From: Streptomyces fodineus
GTDB taxonomy: Bacteria; Actinomycetota; Actinomycetes; Streptomycetales; Streptomycetaceae
Direction: 5' to 3'
Length of the DNA: 64,000 nucleotides
Assembly: GCF_001735805.1 (NCBI RefSeq)
Contig: NZ_CP017248.1
Span: 7,626,001 to 7,690,000 of the forward strand
In this document: piece after piece, positions 48,818-57,072 of the stretch
Numbering within the stretch: position 1 is the first letter of the stretch
Layout of the letters: every line of letters starts with the position of its first letter
The notes under the pieces: generated by a model
Seen by the model: only the letters and a program-made list of their open reading frames with translations
Told to the model about the DNA's origin: nothing
Database searches by the model: none
Program-made: the position numbers and the translations under genes

Positions 48818-51800
48818 GCCTCGATCGGGTTGCCGAGCCAGCGGGTGTCGTCCGGGACGGACTCCGCGGCCATGACGAGCGACGCGGGCCCCAGGGTCGT
48901 ACGGGCCCCGATCGTGCTGCCGGGCAGCACGATCCCGCCAGGGCCCAGGGTGGCGCCCTCACGGAGGACCACAGTATCCGTCCGCAAGATCCGGTCGTGG
49001 AAGAGGTGCGTCTGCAGCACACAGCCACGATTGACGGTGGCCGCGTCCTGAAGGGTCACCAGGTCCGTCTCCGGCAGCCAGTAGCTCTCGACCCACACGC
49101 CCTTGCCGATGCGCGCGCCGAGCCCGCGCAGCCACGCCGTCATGACCGGCGTCCCCGGCACGGCCCCGGCCAGCCACGGCACCGCCAGCACCTCGACGAA
49201 CGTGTCCGCCAGCTCATTGCGCCACACGAACGAACTCCACAGCGGATGCTCCCCGGCCCGGTGCCGCCCCACCAGCAGCCACTTCGCGCCGATCGACACC
49301 ACAGCCGCCGCGGCACCCGCCGCCAGCAGCACCGCACCCGACAGCGCCCACGCCCAGACCCCGAGCGCACACAGCACCGCCACCGTCGCCGCGGCCAGCG
49401 CCGCCGAGCACAGCACCGGCACGATCCGGCACAGCTCCACCAGACCGCGCGCCCACAGCAGCCGCGCGGGCGGATCGTAGGTACGGCTCTGATCCCCGCC
49501 GGTGGCACTGCGCGGCAGCTTCACCGGCGGCAGCCCAAGATAGGAGGTGCCCTTCTTCGCCTTCTTCGGCGTCGCCGACAGCACCCCGACCAGCCCGCCG
49601 TCCGGCACGCTCCGCCCCGGCGCGGTCATCCCGGAGTTCCCGAGGAAGGCCCGCCGTCCGATCTCCGCGCGCCCGATCCGCACCCAGCCGCCGCCCAGCT
49701 CGTACGGCGCGGTCAGCGTGTCGTCCGCCAGGAACGCCCCCTCGCCGACCGTGGTCAGGCTGGGCAGCGCCAGCACCGTCGACACCTCGGCGCCCCGCCC
49801 GATCCGCATCCCCAGCAGCCGCAGCCACACCGGTGTGACCAGCCCCGCGTACAGCGGGAACAGCGTCTGCCTGGACCGGTCCATCAGCTGCGTCACGGTC
49901 CACGCCTGCCAGCCCACCCGGCTGTGCGTCGGATGCGTGCCCTCGCGCAGCCCCAGACTCAAGGCCCGTACCGCGACCAGGATCAGCAGCGCGTACGCCA
50001 GCCCGTAGGCCAGCGTGGCCGGGACCAGACCGAGCGCCGCCCCGCGCAGGGCCTCGCCCAGCGAGGCTCCGGGCGCCACGAAGAGCCGGGCGACCAGCAG
50101 CGCGGCCACACCCGCGAGCAGCGGCAGGGAGCTCAGCGCGAGCCCGGTGATGCCGTACATGGCCCGCCAGCACGTGCCCCGCTGCGGCCGCTGCTCGGGC
50201 CAGTTGTGCTTGGCCTTGCCGAGCTTGACCGCGGGCGCACCCGCCCACCGCTGACCGGTGGGCACCTGCCCGCAGACCGCGGAACCCGGGGCGACCTCGG
50301 CCCGCTTGCCGACGCGGGCGCCCGGGAAGAGCAGGCTGCGGGTGCCCACGACGGCATGCGCGCCGACCTTGACCGGGCCGATCTCCAGCCGGTCGCCGTC
50401 CAGCCAGTACCCGGACAGATCGACCTCGGACTCCACGGCCGCGCCCCGGCCCAGCTTGAGCATGCCGGTGACCGGCGGCAGCGAGTGCAGGTCCACCTCG
50501 GGCCCGACCTTCGCGCCCAGCGCCCGCGCATAGCGCTCCAGCCACGATCCGGTCAGCGCGGTGGCCCCGCTGAACTCGGCCAGCCGCTCGGCCGTCCACA
50601 GCCGCAGATGCACGCTCCCGCCCCGCGGATACCGCCCGGGCGCAAGGCCCCGCAGCAGCAGCCGGGCCCCGCCCGCGGCGATGGTGATCCGGCCGGGCGG
50701 GGTGAAGAACAGCAGCGCTCCGGCCGCGAGCAGCCACCAGGGGGCGGCCGGCAGCCAGGAGTAGCCGGGCAGCACCTTCCCCACGGCGGCCAGGACCAGC
50801 GTCCAGCGCAGCCCGAGCAGCGTGACCAGCGGGACGAGCAGGAGCAGCTGGACGGCCTGGGCGCGGACCGGGACCGGCGCGATGGCGCGGGTCTTGCCCT
50901 CGTCCTGCGCCGAGGCCTCCAGGCGCCGGGCCAGCTTGCGCAGCGTGGGCTGCTGGTAGATGTCGAGGACGGCGGCGCTCGGATAGCGGGTGCGCAGCCG
51001 GGTGGTCAGCTGGGCCGCGGCCAGACTGCCGCCGCCGATCGCGAAGAAGTCGTCGCAGGCGCTGCTCACCGGGATGCCGAGGACCTCCGCCCACTGCTCG
51101 GCGAGCCAGGCCTCGGTGCCGTACAGATCGGCCTTGGGGGTCTCCACGCCCTCCAGGGGCCAGGGCAGGGCGTTGCGGTCCACCTTCCCGGAGGTACGGG
51201 TCGGCAGCTCCGCGACGGGTGCGAGCAGCGGCACCAGCGCGGCGGGCAGTTCGGCGCGCAGCTTCTCGACGGCGGCCGCCTGGTCCCAGCCGTCCTGGGT
51301 GACCACATAGCCGACCAGGAGCTGATTGCCGCTGCGGGCGGTCCGCACGGCGGCCGCGGCTCCGGCCACACCGGGCAGCGCCTGCAGCGCGGCATCCACC
51401 TCGCCCAGCTCGATCCGGCGCCCGCCGAGCTTGATCTGCTCATCCGCCCGCCCCAGGAAGATCAGCCCCTCGGGATCGGCCTTGACCAGGTCACCGCTCC
51501 GGTACGCGCGCTCCCAGCCCAGCGACTGAAGCGGTGCGTACTTCTCCGCGTCCTTGTCGGTGTCGAGATAGCGCGCGAGCCCGACCCCGCCGATCACGAG
51601 CTGCCCGCTGCCGCCCATCGGCACCGGCTCCCCGGCCTCGTCGACGACCGCCAGCTCCCAGCCGCCCAGGGGCAGCCCGATCCTGATGGGCTCCTCGCCG
51701 GTGAGCAGCGCCGCACAGGCCACGACGGTCGCCTCGGTCGGCCCGTAGGTGTTCCACACCTCGCGCCCCTCGGTGACCAGCCGCTGCGCCAGCTCGGGCG

Positions 51801-52665
51801 GGCAGGCCTCGCCCCCGAAGATCAGCAGCCGTACGTCGTTCAAGGTCCCCGGCTCCCACAGCGCGGCGAGCGTGGGCACGGTCGAGACGACGGTGATCTC
51901 CTGCTCGACCAGCCAGGGCCCGAGATCGGCACCGCTCCTGACCTGCGACCGGGGCACCGGCGCCAGACAGGCGCCGTACCGCCAGGCCAGCCACATCTCC
52001 TCGCAGGACGCGTCGAAGGCCACGGAGAGCCCCGCCATGACCCGGTCGCCGGGCCCGATCGGCTCCTCCGTGAGGAACAGGGCCGCCTCCGCGTCCACGA
52101 AGGCGGCGGCGCTGCGGTGCGTGACGGCGACGCCCTTGGGCTTCCCCGTGGACCCGGAGGTGAAGATGATCCAGGCGTCCTCCTCGGCACCGGGCCGTGC
52201 GGCCGGGGCGCCGGAGCCGCCCTGGACGGTGACGGTGTGCCCGGCCCCGATGACGGCCCGCACCTCCGCCTCCCCGAACACCAGCTCCGCCCGCTCGTCC
52301 GGGTCCTCGGCGTCCACGGGGACATAGGCGGCACCGGCGGCCAGGACGGCGAGGATCGCGACGTACAGCTCATTGGTCCCCGAGGGAACCCGCACCCCGA
52401 CCCGGTGCCCGCGCCCGACCCCCGCCCTCGCGAGCCGCCGCCGCAGCCGCTCCACCTCGCCGGCCAGCGCACGGTAGCTGAGGCACGTCGTACCGTCGTC
52501 CAGAGCCGGCTCGTCCGGATGGGACCGTACGGTCGCGTCGAAGATGTCGACCAGCGTGCGCGGCGAGGCGGCGGGCCCCGCGGAGAACCGCGCCCTGTCG
52601 CCGAACTGCGTGCGGATCTCGTCATCGAGCAGGCCGAGAGCGCTGCTCTCGTCTATGGCTGCCAT
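48805..52665 (-). CDS. pls: Pls/PosA-type single-module NRPS (poly-amino-acid synthetase)
   Basis: A 1286-residue membrane NRPS. The adenylation domain (about 30-500) has IIFTSGSTGKPKG (166-178), FDASCEE (217-223), NTYGPTEATV (305-314) and the A10 lysine Lys494. The thiolation domain carries the pantetheine Ser547 in IGGGSLAA. No condensation or thioesterase domain follows. Instead about six membrane helices alternate with three hexapeptide-repeat-like soluble blocks, as in epsilon-poly-L-lysine synthetase. By alignment to PheA I read the pocket as D-A-E-T-I-G-T-V-V-K, close to the lysine code DAESIGSVCK as I remember it. The ATG at 52665 follows GAGGA. Confidence 0.92.
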   Translation of the reverse strand: MAAIDESSALGLLDDEIRTQFGDRARFSAGPAASPRTLVDIFDATVRSHPDEPALDDGTTCLSYRALAGEVERLRRRLARAGVGRGHRVGVRVPSGTNELYVAILAVLAAGAAYVPVDAEDPDERAELVFGEAEVRAVIGAGHTVTVQGGSGAPAARPGAEEDAWIIFTSGSTGKPKGVAVTHRSAAAFVDAEAALFLTEEPIGPGDRVMAGLSVAFDASCEEMWLAWRYGACLAPVPRSQVRSGADLGPWLVEQEITVVSTVPTLAALWEPGTLNDVRLLIFGGEACPPELAQRLVTEGREVWNTYGPTEATVVACAALLTGEEPIRIGLPLGGWELAVVDEAGEPVPMGGSGQLVIGGVGLARYLDTDKDAEKYAPLQSLGWERAYRSGDLVKADPEGLIFLGRADEQIKLGGRRIELGEVDAALQALPGVAGAAAAVRTARSGNQLLVGYVVTQDGWDQAAAVEKLRAELPAALVPLLAPVAELPTRTSGKVDRNALPWPLEGVETPKADLYGTEAWLAEQWAEVLGIPVSSACDDFFAIGGGSLAAAQLTTRLRTRYPSAAVLDIYQQPTLRKLARRLEASAQDEGKTRAIAPVPVRAQAVQLLLLVPLVTLLGLRWTLVLAAVGKVLPGYSWLPAAPWWLLAAGALLFFTPPGRITIAAGGARLLLRGLAPGRYPRGGSVHLRLWTAERLAEFSGATALTGSWLERYARALGAKVGPEVDLHSLPPVTGMLKLGRGAAVESEVDLSGYWLDGDRLEIGPVKVGAHAVVGTRSLLFPGARVGKRAEVAPGSAVCGQVPTGQRWAGAPAVKLGKAKHNWPEQRPQRGTCWRAMYGITGLALSSLPLLAGVAALLVARLFVAPGASLGEALRGAALGLVPATLAYGLAYALLILVAVRALSLGLREGTHPTHSRVGWQAWTVTQLMDRSRQTLFPLYAGLVTPVWLRLLGMRIGRGAEVSTVLALPSLTTVGEGAFLADDTLTAPYELGGGWVRIGRAEIGRRAFLGNSGMTAPGRSVPDGGLVGVLSATPKKAKKGTSYLGLPPVKLPRSATGGDQSRTYDPPARLLWARGLVELCRIVPVLCSAALAAATVAVLCALGVWAWALSGAVLLAAGAAAAVVSIGAKWLLVGRHRAGEHPLWSSFVWRNELADTFVEVLAVPWLAGAVPGTPVMTAWLRGLGARIGKGVWVESYWLPETDLVTLQDAATVNRGCVLQTHLFHDRILRTDTVVLREGATLGPGGIVLPGSTIGARTTLGPASLVMAAESVPDDTRWLGNPIEAWRP

Positions 52666-52901
52666 CGGGTCCTCACGTCGGGTCCGGCCGAGTAACAAGC
52701 CGGAAATAGTAGTACGACGCTAGGCTTCGCCCCTTCGTCCAGCCGCCCGCAAGGGCCGTCCGGGTGACCGCGGTGCCCCGACTCCAGGTCCCTGACCTGC
52801 CGACCTTCGCGCCGGACGAGACATGCCTCACACACCGTCAAGGAGCGGACACTCAGGGGTAGTTCGCACCACCGGCATCGGCTCGCGGGCAAAAGCAGAG
52901 A

Positions 52902-52920
52902 GCCCCTGACGAACAGGGGC
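52902..52920 (-). terminator. terminator of tRNA-Leu
   Basis: GCCCCTG-ACGAA-CAGGGGC forms a perfect 7-base stem right after the tRNA 3' end, read on the minus strand and followed by TCTCTGCTTTTG. The rest of the 52666-52926 interval, in front of the synthetase, shows no convincing gene. Confidence 0.8.
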
Positions 52921-52926
52921 CCTCAC

Positions 52927-53014
52927 TGGTGTCCGAGGGGGGACTTGAACCCCCACGCCCGATAAAGGGCACTAGCACCTCAAGCTAGCGCGTCTGCCAT
53001 TCCGCCACCCGGAC
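52927..53014 (-). tRNA. tRNA-Leu, anticodon GAG
   Basis: The minus strand gives GTCCGGGTGGCGGAATGGCA at the 5' end, an anticodon arm CTAGC-TTGAGGT-GCTAG with anticodon GAG, a long variable arm (TGCCCTTTATCGGGCG) and the T-arm GGGGGTTCAAGTCCCCC. The acceptor stem closes with CTCGGAC. The discriminator base is A and CCA is encoded (52927-52929). The long variable arm and A73 fit tRNA-Leu. Confidence 0.96.
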
Positions 53015-53231
53015 AAGGTGTCTGTCGTGCGGGAGATCCCTTTTGGCGGGGCTTCCCTCGCGGCGACGAGGGAAACATTACCAGGCTTTCAGGGGTGGCT
53101 GATCACCCCCCGGCCGCGGGCCGGTCTCGCGTGAACGGCGTGTGACGGGCCGGCACCGGTCTTGGGGCGCGGGCCCGGGGAGAGGGAGGATGAAGAAGGA
53201 CCACCAGCAGCGACAGCGCGGGAGGAAGCAC

Positions 53232-54557
53232 GTGAGCGAGACGGACACGGCCAGGAACGTCACAGGCGAGGACGAGGTCGTGGACCTCTGCCGCGAGCTG
53301 ATCCGGTTCGACACCAGCAACTACGGCGACCACTCCGGACCCGGTGAGCGCCAGGCCGCCGAGTGGGTCGCCGAGAAGATCGCCGAGGTCGGTCTCGAGC
53401 CGAAGATCTTCGAGTCGCACCCGGGCCGCGCCTCGACGGTGGCCCGCATCGAGGGGGAGGACCCGTCCCGGCCCGCGCTGCTGATCCACGGCCACCTCGA
53501 CGTCGTACCGGCCAACGCCGACGACTGGACCCACCACCCCTTCTCCGGTGAGGTCACCGACGGGTGCGTCTGGGGCCGCGGCGCCGTCGACATGAAGGAC
53601 ATGGACGCCATGACCCTCGCGGTCGTGCGCGACCGGCTGCGCAGCGGCCGGCGGCCCCCGCGGGACATCGTGCTCGCCTTCGTCGCCGACGAGGAGGCCG
53701 GCGGCACCTACGGCGCCCGCTACCTGGTCGACAACCACCCCGAGCTGTTCGAGGGCGTCACCGAGGCGATCAGCGAGGTCGGCGGCTTCTCGTTCACGGT
53801 GAACGAGAAGCGCCGGCTCTATCTGATCCAGACGGCCGAGAAGGGCATGCACTGGATGAAGCTGACCGTGGCCGGCACCGCCGGGCACGGCTCCATGATC
53901 CACCGGGACAACGCCATCACCGAGCTGTCCGAGGCGGTGGCCCGGGTCGGCCGGCACAAGTTCCCGGTGCGGGTCACCAAGACCACCCGGGCCTTCCTCG
54001 ACGAACTGGGCGACGCGCTCGGCACCGAGCTCGACCCGGAGGACATGGAGTCCACCCTCCTCCGGCTGGGCGGCATCGCCAAGTTCATCGGCGCGACCCT
54101 GAGCAACACCGCCAACCCCACCCAGCTGAACGCCGGCTACAAGGTCAACGTCATCCCGGGCGAGGCCACCGCGCACCTCGACGGACGCTTCCTGCCCGGC
54201 CACGAGGAGGAGTTCCTCAGCGACCTCGACCGGCTACTCGGCCCGCATGTGCGCCGCGAGGACGTGCACACCGACAAGGCCGTGGAGACCACCTTCGACG
54301 GCGCGCTGGTGGAGGCGATGCAGTCCGCGCTGCTCGCCGAGGACCCCACCGCCAAGGCGATCCCCTACATGCTCTCCGGCGGCACCGACGCCAAGTCCTT
54401 CGACGACCTCGGCATCCGCAGCTTCGGCTTCGCCCCGCTGAAGCTGCCGCCGGAGCTGGACTTCGCCGGCATGTTCCACGGCGTGGACGAGCGGGTGCCG
54501 GTCGACGGCCTGCAATTCGGTGTGCGGGTGCTGGACCGGTTCATCGACGCGTCGTGA
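53232..54557 (+). CDS. M20-family metallopeptidase/dipeptidase
   Basis: A 441-residue cytoplasmic dizinc peptidase or deacylase. Metal-binding and catalytic motifs are LIHGHLDVVPA, WGRGAVDMKDMDAM (bridging Asp), and ADEEAGGTYGA with catalytic and ligand Glu; HGSMIHRDNAI lies in the dimerisation domain and GGTDAKSFDDLGI and FHGVDERVPVDGL near the end. This is the M20/M25/M40 subgroup. The GTG at 53232 has GGAGGA five bases upstream and is preferred over ATGs at 53142 and 53190. Confidence 0.93.
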   Translation: MSETDTARNVTGEDEVVDLCRELIRFDTSNYGDHSGPGERQAAEWVAEKIAEVGLEPKIFESHPGRASTVARIEGEDPSRPALLIHGHLDVVPANADDWTHHPFSGEVTDGCVWGRGAVDMKDMDAMTLAVVRDRLRSGRRPPRDIVLAFVADEEAGGTYGARYLVDNHPELFEGVTEAISEVGGFSFTVNEKRRLYLIQTAEKGMHWMKLTVAGTAGHGSMIHRDNAITELSEAVARVGRHKFPVRVTKTTRAFLDELGDALGTELDPEDMESTLLRLGGIAKFIGATLSNTANPTQLNAGYKVNVIPGEATAHLDGRFLPGHEEEFLSDLDRLLGPHVRREDVHTDKAVETTFDGALVEAMQSALLAEDPTAKAIPYMLSGGTDAKSFDDLGIRSFGFAPLKLPPELDFAGMFHGVDERVPVDGLQFGVRVLDRFIDAS

Positions 54558-54703
54558 GGTTCCGGGCCTGGATATTCGGCCGCGCGTACGGGGGTGACTG
54601 GAACGGGTGAATGCGACGATCGGTTCGTAGCTTCATTAGTTCCTCCTCGTTACAGGTGATGTGACTCCGCACCTTGGAGTCGCATTGCCAACAAGGAGGA
54701 ATA

Positions 54704-54937
54704 ATGATCAAGAAGGTCGTCGCTGCTGCGGCTGCCACCGGTGGGCTGGTTCTCGCGGGCGCGGGCCTCGCCGTCGCAGACGCCGGAGCCCAGGGTGCCG
54801 CGGTGCACTCGCCGGGCGTCGTCTCCGGCAATGTCGTTCAGGTGCCCGTGCACGTCCCGGTGAACGTCTGCGGCAACACGGTCAACGTGATCGGGCTCCT
54901 GAACCCTGCCTTCGGCAACACCTGCGTCAACAAGTGA
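54704..54937 (+). CDS. chpH: short chaplin ChpH
   Basis: A 77-residue secreted amyloid-forming coat protein. The signal peptide ends at about residue 26 (GAGLAVADA). The chaplin domain runs from GVVSGNVVQVPVHVPVNVC to GLLNPAFGNTC, with the disulfide pair Cys56 and Cys74. The mature protein assembles at the surface of aerial hyphae and spores and lowers surface tension. The sequence and length match ChpH of S. coelicolor as I remember it. AAGGAGGA (54693-54700) precedes the ATG. A small hairpin (GACTCC/GGAGTC, 54663-54681) lies in the leader. chpC follows. Confidence 0.95.
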   Translation: MIKKVVAAAAATGGLVLAGAGLAVADAGAQGAAVHSPGVVSGNVVQVPVHVPVNVCGNTVNVIGLLNPAFGNTCVNK

Positions 54938-54973
54938 CGACGACCTCCTGAGGGGGGCGTCTTTCTCGAGCCG

Positions 54974-55010
54974 TCGGCCCCGGAGCGCGCGCCATGCGCT
55001 CCGGGGCCGA
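54974..55010 (+). terminator. terminator after chpH
   Basis: TCGGCCCCGGAGCGC and GCGCTCCGGGGCCGA form a perfect 15-base stem with a 7-base loop, 37 bases after the chpH stop. chpC therefore probably has its own promoter in 55011-55129. Confidence 0.85.
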
Positions 55011-55129
55011 CCGGCCTCTTGCGCGGAAGACACGATCCGCGAGATGCGCAAAGCAAAGCAACGCAACGAATGCACTGCAATGCACGCGCGAGGCATGCAC
55101 AGCAGGATCGAAGGCAGGGGAATTCAGAA

Positions 55130-55954
55130 ATGCGACAGGGCACCCGCAAGGGCCTGATGACGGTGGCGGCCGCCACTGGTGTGATCGCCGCCGCGAGTGG
55201 CTACGCCCACGCCGACGCGGGCGCGTTCGGCTCCGCCGCCGGCTCGCCCGGCGTACTGTCCGGCAACACGGTGCAAGTGCCGGTGCACGCGCCGGTGAAC
55301 GTGTGCGGCAACACCGTGAACGTGGTCGGGCTGCTCAACCCGGCCATGGGCAACACCTGTGCCAACCACGGCGGCGCTTCGGGGGGACAGGGCGGCTCCG
55401 GCGGCTCGCACGCGGGCGGGCACACCGGCGGCTCGCCCGGCGTCGGCTCGGGCAACACCGTTCAGGTGCCGATCGACGCCCCGGTGAACGTCTGCGGCAA
55501 CAGCGTGAACGTCATCGGGGTCGGCAACGACGCCACGGGCAACGACTGTGCCAACGGAGGCGGCGGCCACCACAGCCAGCCTCCGGGCGGCGGCCACGGC
55601 AACCCGCCCGGACAGCCGGGGCACCCTGGTCACCCGGGCCACCCGGGCCACCCGGGCCACCCGGGGCACCCGGGGCATCCCGGTCAGCCGGGCCACCCCG
55701 GGCATCCTGGGCACCCCGGTCAGCCGGGACACCCGGGCGGCCCGACGACCCCGCCCGGCAAGGGCGGTCACACGCCCCACGGGCCGCACGGGTCCACGCC
55801 GGTCACACAGGGCGGCCGCTCCGGCCAGTCCCTGACCACCGGCGAGCTCGCGCACACCGGCAGCGACCTGCCGGTGGGCCTCGCGCTGCCGGCGGGTGCC
55901 GGCGCGCTGCTCGCGGGCGCGGTGCTCTACCGCAAGGCCCGGCCCACGGCCTAG
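55130..55954 (+). CDS. chpC: long chaplin ChpC, two chaplin domains and sortase signal
   Basis: A 274-residue surface protein. A signal peptide occupies residues 1-29. Chaplin domain 1 spans about 38-79 (Cys59, Cys77) and domain 2 spans about 102-142 (Cys122, Cys140). A Gly/His/Pro spacer with (PGH)n repeats covers residues 159-203. The sorting signal LAHTG (240-244) is followed by a hydrophobic helix and an Arg-containing tail. LAXTG is the motif used by Streptomyces class E sortases, so the protein is covalently fixed to the wall and anchors short chaplins. The repeat spacer is longer and more regular than I expect for ChpC. Confidence 0.93.
   Translation: MRQGTRKGLMTVAAATGVIAAASGYAHADAGAFGSAAGSPGVLSGNTVQVPVHAPVNVCGNTVNVVGLLNPAMGNTCANHGGASGGQGGSGGSHAGGHTGGSPGVGSGNTVQVPIDAPVNVCGNSVNVIGVGNDATGNDCANGGGGHHSQPPGGGHGNPPGQPGHPGHPGHPGHPGHPGHPGHPGQPGHPGHPGHPGQPGHPGGPTTPPGKGGHTPHGPHGSTPVTQGGRSGQSLTTGELAHTGSDLPVGLALPAGAGALLAGAVLYRKARPTA
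55607..55738 (+). repeat. tandem 9-bp repeat encoding Pro-Gly-His units in chpC
   Basis: About fourteen tandem triplets of PGH or PGQ, coded mainly by CCGGGCCAC and variants, form a 132-base in-frame repeat. Such tracts can change length by slippage without breaking the frame, so the spacer length may vary between strains. Confidence 0.9.
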
Positions 55955-56011
55955 CCGACGGCGCCGGGTACGGGCAGGACCGTACGGCGCGGTGAGCCGT
56001 TGGGCGCGGAA

Positions 56012-56052
56012 AACGGAGCGGGCCCTGCCATGCCGGCGGGGCCCGCTCCGTT
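56012..56052. terminator. bidirectional terminator between chpC and DUF5703 gene
   Basis: AACGGAGCGGGCCC pairs perfectly with GGGCCCGCTCCGTT (14-base arms, 13-base loop) between two convergent genes. Confidence 0.85.
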
Positions 56053-56065
56053 CAGCTGTCCTGTC

Positions 56066-56254
56066 TCACCACGTGGCACGCACCTGGCGGATGATCCGCC
56101 GGCGCAACCGCACCTTGCGGCTGCCGTCGCGCAGCAGGCTCAGTCGGTCCAACTCCCAGTGTCCGTACTCCGCATGGTCCGTCAGCAGACGTGTGGCCTC
56201 CTTGCGGGACACCCCGCGAGGCACGTACACGTCGACAAATTCGTATTCCGGCAT
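56066..56254 (-). CDS. DUF5703-family small protein
   Basis: A 62-residue protein: YEFVDVYVPRGVSRKEATRL then HAEYGHWELDRLSLLRDGSR and a basic RRRIIRQVRATW end. It matches the small actinomycete family DUF5703, of unknown function. Divergent from the acidic protein at 56302. Confidence 0.82.
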   Translation of the reverse strand: MPEYEFVDVYVPRGVSRKEATRLLTDHAEYGHWELDRLSLLRDGSRKVRLRRRIIRQVRATW

Positions 56255-56301
56255 CGCATCTATTGTGCGGGCTGGGGCCCGGTACGGATAGCGTCTGCAC
56301 T

Positions 56302-56982
56302 ATGTCTGATGCTGCGCAGCCCACCGCTGCCGAGGTACGCGCCGCCGCCGAGGCCGTCAAGACCGCGCTCGACCGTCATCTGGCCGCGGTCGAACGCAGG
56401 TCGGGTGAGGACGACCCGGCCGTCTTGGAGGCGTTCAACCAGCTGGCCGCGGCCGCCGAGGTGTACGACGAGCTGCTCTACGACCGTTACGACGAGGTCA
56501 CGCCCTTCGAGATCCCCGGTGCGGAGGAGCTGCCCCCGTATGCGGGCCCCGAGGAACCGAACGCGGTCAGCGTGCTGATCCGCCGCGACTATGCCGTCGT
56601 GGAACCACAGCGGCTGATCGCGCAGGCCCAGCGGGTCGAGGCGGCGGAGTACGAAGCCGCGGGCGGACTGGCCGAGGATGCCGCCGGTACGGTCCCGGGG
56701 GCGCTGGGCATCCTCTTCGGCGAGTTCGAACCGGACGAGATCGCTTCCCGGCACAAGGAGTTCGGCCTGGAGGAGGGCGACTCCACGCTCTGGGTCACCG
56801 CGTCGGACGAGGCTCCCGAGGCGGGGGAGTGGCTGGAGGCGCCGTTCGAGCACATCGACCCGCAAGGGGTGGTGTGCCGGTTCGACGTGAGCGCCGTCTT
56901 CGACGAGGAGGACGAGTCCGACGAGGAGGACGATCTCGAGTTCGTCGAGGAGGAGGACGAGGTCGAGGGCGCCGAGAGGTGA
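56302..56982 (+). CDS. conserved acidic protein, unknown function
   Basis: A 226-residue soluble protein that is acidic throughout. It has a helical N-terminal part (residues 8-60), a middle domain with VSVLIRRDYAVVEPQRLIAQ, and a C-terminal tail of ~30 residues made almost only of Asp, Glu and Ser (DEEDESDEEDD). It is conserved in Streptomyces by my recollection. A TAGCGT box at 56289-56294 lies 7 bases before the ATG and no ribosome binding site is seen, so the message may be leaderless. Confidence 0.78.
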   Translation: MSDAAQPTAAEVRAAAEAVKTALDRHLAAVERRSGEDDPAVLEAFNQLAAAAEVYDELLYDRYDEVTPFEIPGAEELPPYAGPEEPNAVSVLIRRDYAVVEPQRLIAQAQRVEAAEYEAAGGLAEDAAGTVPGALGILFGEFEPDEIASRHKEFGLEEGDSTLWVTASDEAPEAGEWLEAPFEHIDPQGVVCRFDVSAVFDEEDESDEEDDLEFVEEEDEVEGAER

Positions 56983-57072
56983 TGTCCGCCGGCGGTGCCG
57001 CAGGGCCTGGGGCCGGTACGGCACCGCCGGGATCCGCCGTCGTGGCTGATCGCCGTTGCGGTGGGAAAGGGA

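Noticed and set aside
52653..52892. Minus-strand reading frame with CRWC and CEAC pairs, resembling a small zinc ribbon
   Set aside because: Third-position GC bias is weak, the frame runs into the synthetase start region, and no ribosome binding site is seen.
52927..53014. tRNA-Leu as the attachment site of an integrated element carrying the Pls genes
   Set aside because: I found no duplicate of the tRNA 3' end near 47.4 kb and no integrase gene in the window.
55607..55738. Tandem repeat considered as a CRISPR array
   Set aside because: The unit is 9 bases, has no spacers and is in frame inside chpC.
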